This document shows, in pieces, positions 20,369-21,624 of a stretch of DNA of 21,624 nt. Position 1 is the stretch's first letter; each line of letters starts with the position of its first letter. Position numbers and translations under genes: made by a program. This DNA is from a virus: IMG/VR virus record IMGVR_UViG_3300034050_000128, positions 1-21,624 of that record; one strand, given 5' to 3'. The notes beneath the pieces are model-generated. The model worked only from the letters and a program-made list of their open reading frames with translations. It was not told the origin of the DNA and made no database searches.

Positions 20369-21085
20369 ATGAACGACACTGTTATCAGCAATGCGGTTGG
20401 CCTAGCGCGCGGCGGCAACGCAAAAGCCAAGACCCACAAAGGCGCGATCCACAGCAGCGTGGCGGGTCGGACAGACCATCTGCCCATGCACGTGGCGTCC
20501 GGGTCGTACGTGATCCCAGCCGACATCATCTCCGCCATGGGCGAGGGCAACTCCATGGCTGGGTTCAAGGTGGCGAAGAACATCTTCTCAGCCCCCGGCC
20601 CCTATGGGCAGTCCACAGACAGCCTTCCGTACGGTGCAAGCGGCATGCCATATGGCGTCCCGTCTCCGAAGAGGGCGGCTGGTGGCGCTGCGCCGAATGT
20701 CGGGTACGAACTCCTGAAGAAAGTGGCCTTCAGCGGCAGCGGCAATGGCACTTCACTCGCCGCCCCGGCCCCGGCTGCGGCAAAGCCCTCTCTTAGCGGC
20801 ATAATGGGTGGAGGCTCACGCCCGCAGGCGCAGGCACCAGCTGGCAAGACCGAACTGAACGATATGTACACCCCGTACAGCCAGAGCTACGCCGCCGGTG
20901 GTGCTACGGACGCCGTGCCCATCGTGGCCGCCGGTGGTGAGTACGTGATCCCACCGGAAGACGTGATGCACCTCGGTAGCGGGGACATCGACCATGGTCA
21001 TAAAATTCTTGATGTCTTCGTGAAGAAAATGAGAGAAAAGACCATCAAGACCCTGCAAGGGCTGCCGGGTCCAAAAAAGGATTAG
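20369..21085 (+). CDS. Conserved phage protein with an internal duplication
   Basis: A 238-residue protein from the ATG at 20369 (GTGAGG upstream). The frame is open upstream to 20300, but that overlaps the previous gene, so the long form is rejected. It holds two copies of one motif: 33-72 (AGRTDHLPMHVASGSYVIP, then GEGNSMAGFKVAKNIF) and 178-219 (GGATDAVPIVAAGGEYVIP, then GSGDIDHGHKILDVFVKKM). They are separated by a Gly/Ala/Pro-rich, probably flexible stretch, and the C-terminus is basic (KTIKTLQGLPGPKK). The pattern is common in short-tailed phages of Gram-negative bacteria upstream of ejection proteins. Function unknown. An internal head or assembly protein is possible. Confidence 0.75.
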   Translation: MNDTVISNAVGLARGGNAKAKTHKGAIHSSVAGRTDHLPMHVASGSYVIPADIISAMGEGNSMAGFKVAKNIFSAPGPYGQSTDSLPYGASGMPYGVPSPKRAAGGAAPNVGYELLKKVAFSGSGNGTSLAAPAPAAAKPSLSGIMGGGSRPQAQAPAGKTELNDMYTPYSQSYAAGGATDAVPIVAAGGEYVIPPEDVMHLGSGDIDHGHKILDVFVKKMREKTIKTLQGLPGPKKD

Positions 21086-21089
21086 CATT

Positions 21090-21572
21090 ATGGAAGTCGA
21101 AGTTCGGACCGGCGTCGTCGAAGATTTTGACGAGGTCATGCGCCTCGCCATCGAGGCAACGCAGGAGAATGCCCTCACCTCTCCGGACATGGGTAAGCTT
21201 GCATCACCGATCTACGGCGTCCTGAGCAAGCAAATTCCCGGCATCATCGGGGTCATCGGCCCGGTCGGTGGCAGCCTTGAGGGGGCGATCCTGCTGAACA
21301 TCGGAGAGATGTGGTACAGCAAAGAGCAGATCATCGAGGAAAAGGCTATTTTTGTTGACCCGGAGTTCCGATCCGCAAAAGGTGGTCGGGCCCGCAAGCT
21401 TGCGGAGTTCGCCAAGCAGGTCTCCAATGAGCTTCAGATGCCACTTTCCATCGGGGTTCTGTCCAGCAGCCGTACAGCTGCTAAGATGCGCCTTTATGAG
21501 CGTGTATTTGGTGAACCGTCGGGTGTGTACTTCCTGTACGGAGCAAAAACTGGTATGACTGGCAAAACCTGA
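21090..21572 (+). CDS. GNAT-family acetyltransferase
   Basis: A 160-residue protein. The fold order fits GNAT: an N-terminal strand-helix (EVEVRTGVVEDFDEVMRLAIEA), strands with EGAILLNIGEMWYS and KAIFVDPEFR, then the acetyl-CoA loop region SAKGGRARKLAEFAKQ (a variant of R/Q-x-x-G-x-G/A), and a last helix with SRTAAKMRLYERVFG. GNAT genes of this type are common among late genes of phages, between tail and ejection genes. The substrate is unknown and could be a protein, an antibiotic-like small molecule or a host factor. The next gene begins 13 bases after its stop. Confidence 0.82.
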   Translation: MEVEVRTGVVEDFDEVMRLAIEATQENALTSPDMGKLASPIYGVLSKQIPGIIGVIGPVGGSLEGAILLNIGEMWYSKEQIIEEKAIFVDPEFRSAKGGRARKLAEFAKQVSNELQMPLSIGVLSSSRTAAKMRLYERVFGEPSGVYFLYGAKTGMTGKT

Positions 21573-21585
21573 ATGGGGAACGGCT

Positions 21586-21624
21586 GTGGGTAAGAAAACT
21601 TCAACGACCACTTCTCAGGTTCAA
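21586..21624 (+). CDS. Start of a further virion gene, 3' partial
   Basis: Thirteen codons from a GTG at 21586 to the window edge (MGKKTSTTTSQVQ), in an open frame, with GGGGAA eight to thirteen bases upstream. The Lys- and Thr/Ser-rich opening is like the start of phage DNA-ejection or internal virion proteins I recall from this position, downstream of nozzle and GNAT genes. That identity is a guess from 13 residues. Confidence 0.5.
   Translation, partial: MGKKTSTTTSQVQ

Noticed and set aside
1-21624. tRNA genes, integrase, attachment site or repressor
   Set aside because: No cloverleaf-like sequence with a T-loop motif outside genes, and no recombinase or repressor wording in any frame. 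Lysogeny genes may lie outside the window.

Overview
The window is part of the late (virion and lysis) region of a tailed double-stranded DNA phage, with short-tail (podovirus-like) character. Every supported gene is on the + strand and the genes are tightly packed, with many TGATG or ATGA stop/start overlaps. Base composition is high-G+C, near 60% by eye. A spike-base gene of the type known from the Rhodobacter capsulatus gene transfer agent (RcGTA), followed by spike-fibre genes, points to an alphaproteobacterial host, perhaps a Rhodobacterales relative. The host assignment is inference. Terminase, portal, replication and integration genes are not in the window.

Layout. Positions 2-1545 hold the 3' end of a scaffold/capsid-assembly-like gene and three small conserved or unknown genes, closed by a clear rho-independent terminator (1567-1590). 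A possible promoter, a leader hairpin and a hairpin covering the ribosome-binding site precede a head decoration-like gene (1721) and the major capsid protein (2315). A free-standing nuclease gene (degenerate HNH half plus endonuclease VII-like half, 3311-3964) sits directly after the capsid gene. Next come a small structural-type gene (4034), a small basic gene (4489), the spike-base gene (4721), two large related spike-fibre genes (4989 and 7249) and a long repeat-rich tail fibre (9236).

Positions 11762-12888 hold four small phage genes (DUF6447-, DUF7936- and DUF6321-like, plus one unknown). A head-tail connector-like gene (12892), a GIY-YIG homing endonuclease (13576), a zinc-finger-like protein (14316) and a second fibre protein (14816) follow. 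A compact lysis cassette runs 15589-16951: holin-like protein, TIGR02594-type endolysin, inner spanin and an out-of-frame overlapping outer spanin. The last block is an adaptor (16976), a large tail-nozzle-like protein (17729), a small beta-rich protein, a protein with an internal duplication, a GNAT acetyltransferase and the first 13 codons of a further gene.

How it works together: scaffold, decoration and capsid proteins build the head. Spike base plus fibres probably decorate it or provide glycan binding. Adaptors and nozzle close the head and form the short tail, and the fibres recognise the host. The lysis cassette releases progeny. The two nuclease genes look like selfish insertions in the structural gene array.

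The most unusual points are: (i) a GTA-style spike module whose two fibre genes look like one chain divided inside an Ig-like domain; (ii) nested insertion of carbohydrate-binding-like domains within a conserved spike module; (iii) an abrupt codon-use change in the last 20 codons of the capsid gene next to the nuclease gene; and (iv) a 17-codon ORF that overlaps the stop of one fibre gene and the start of the next.
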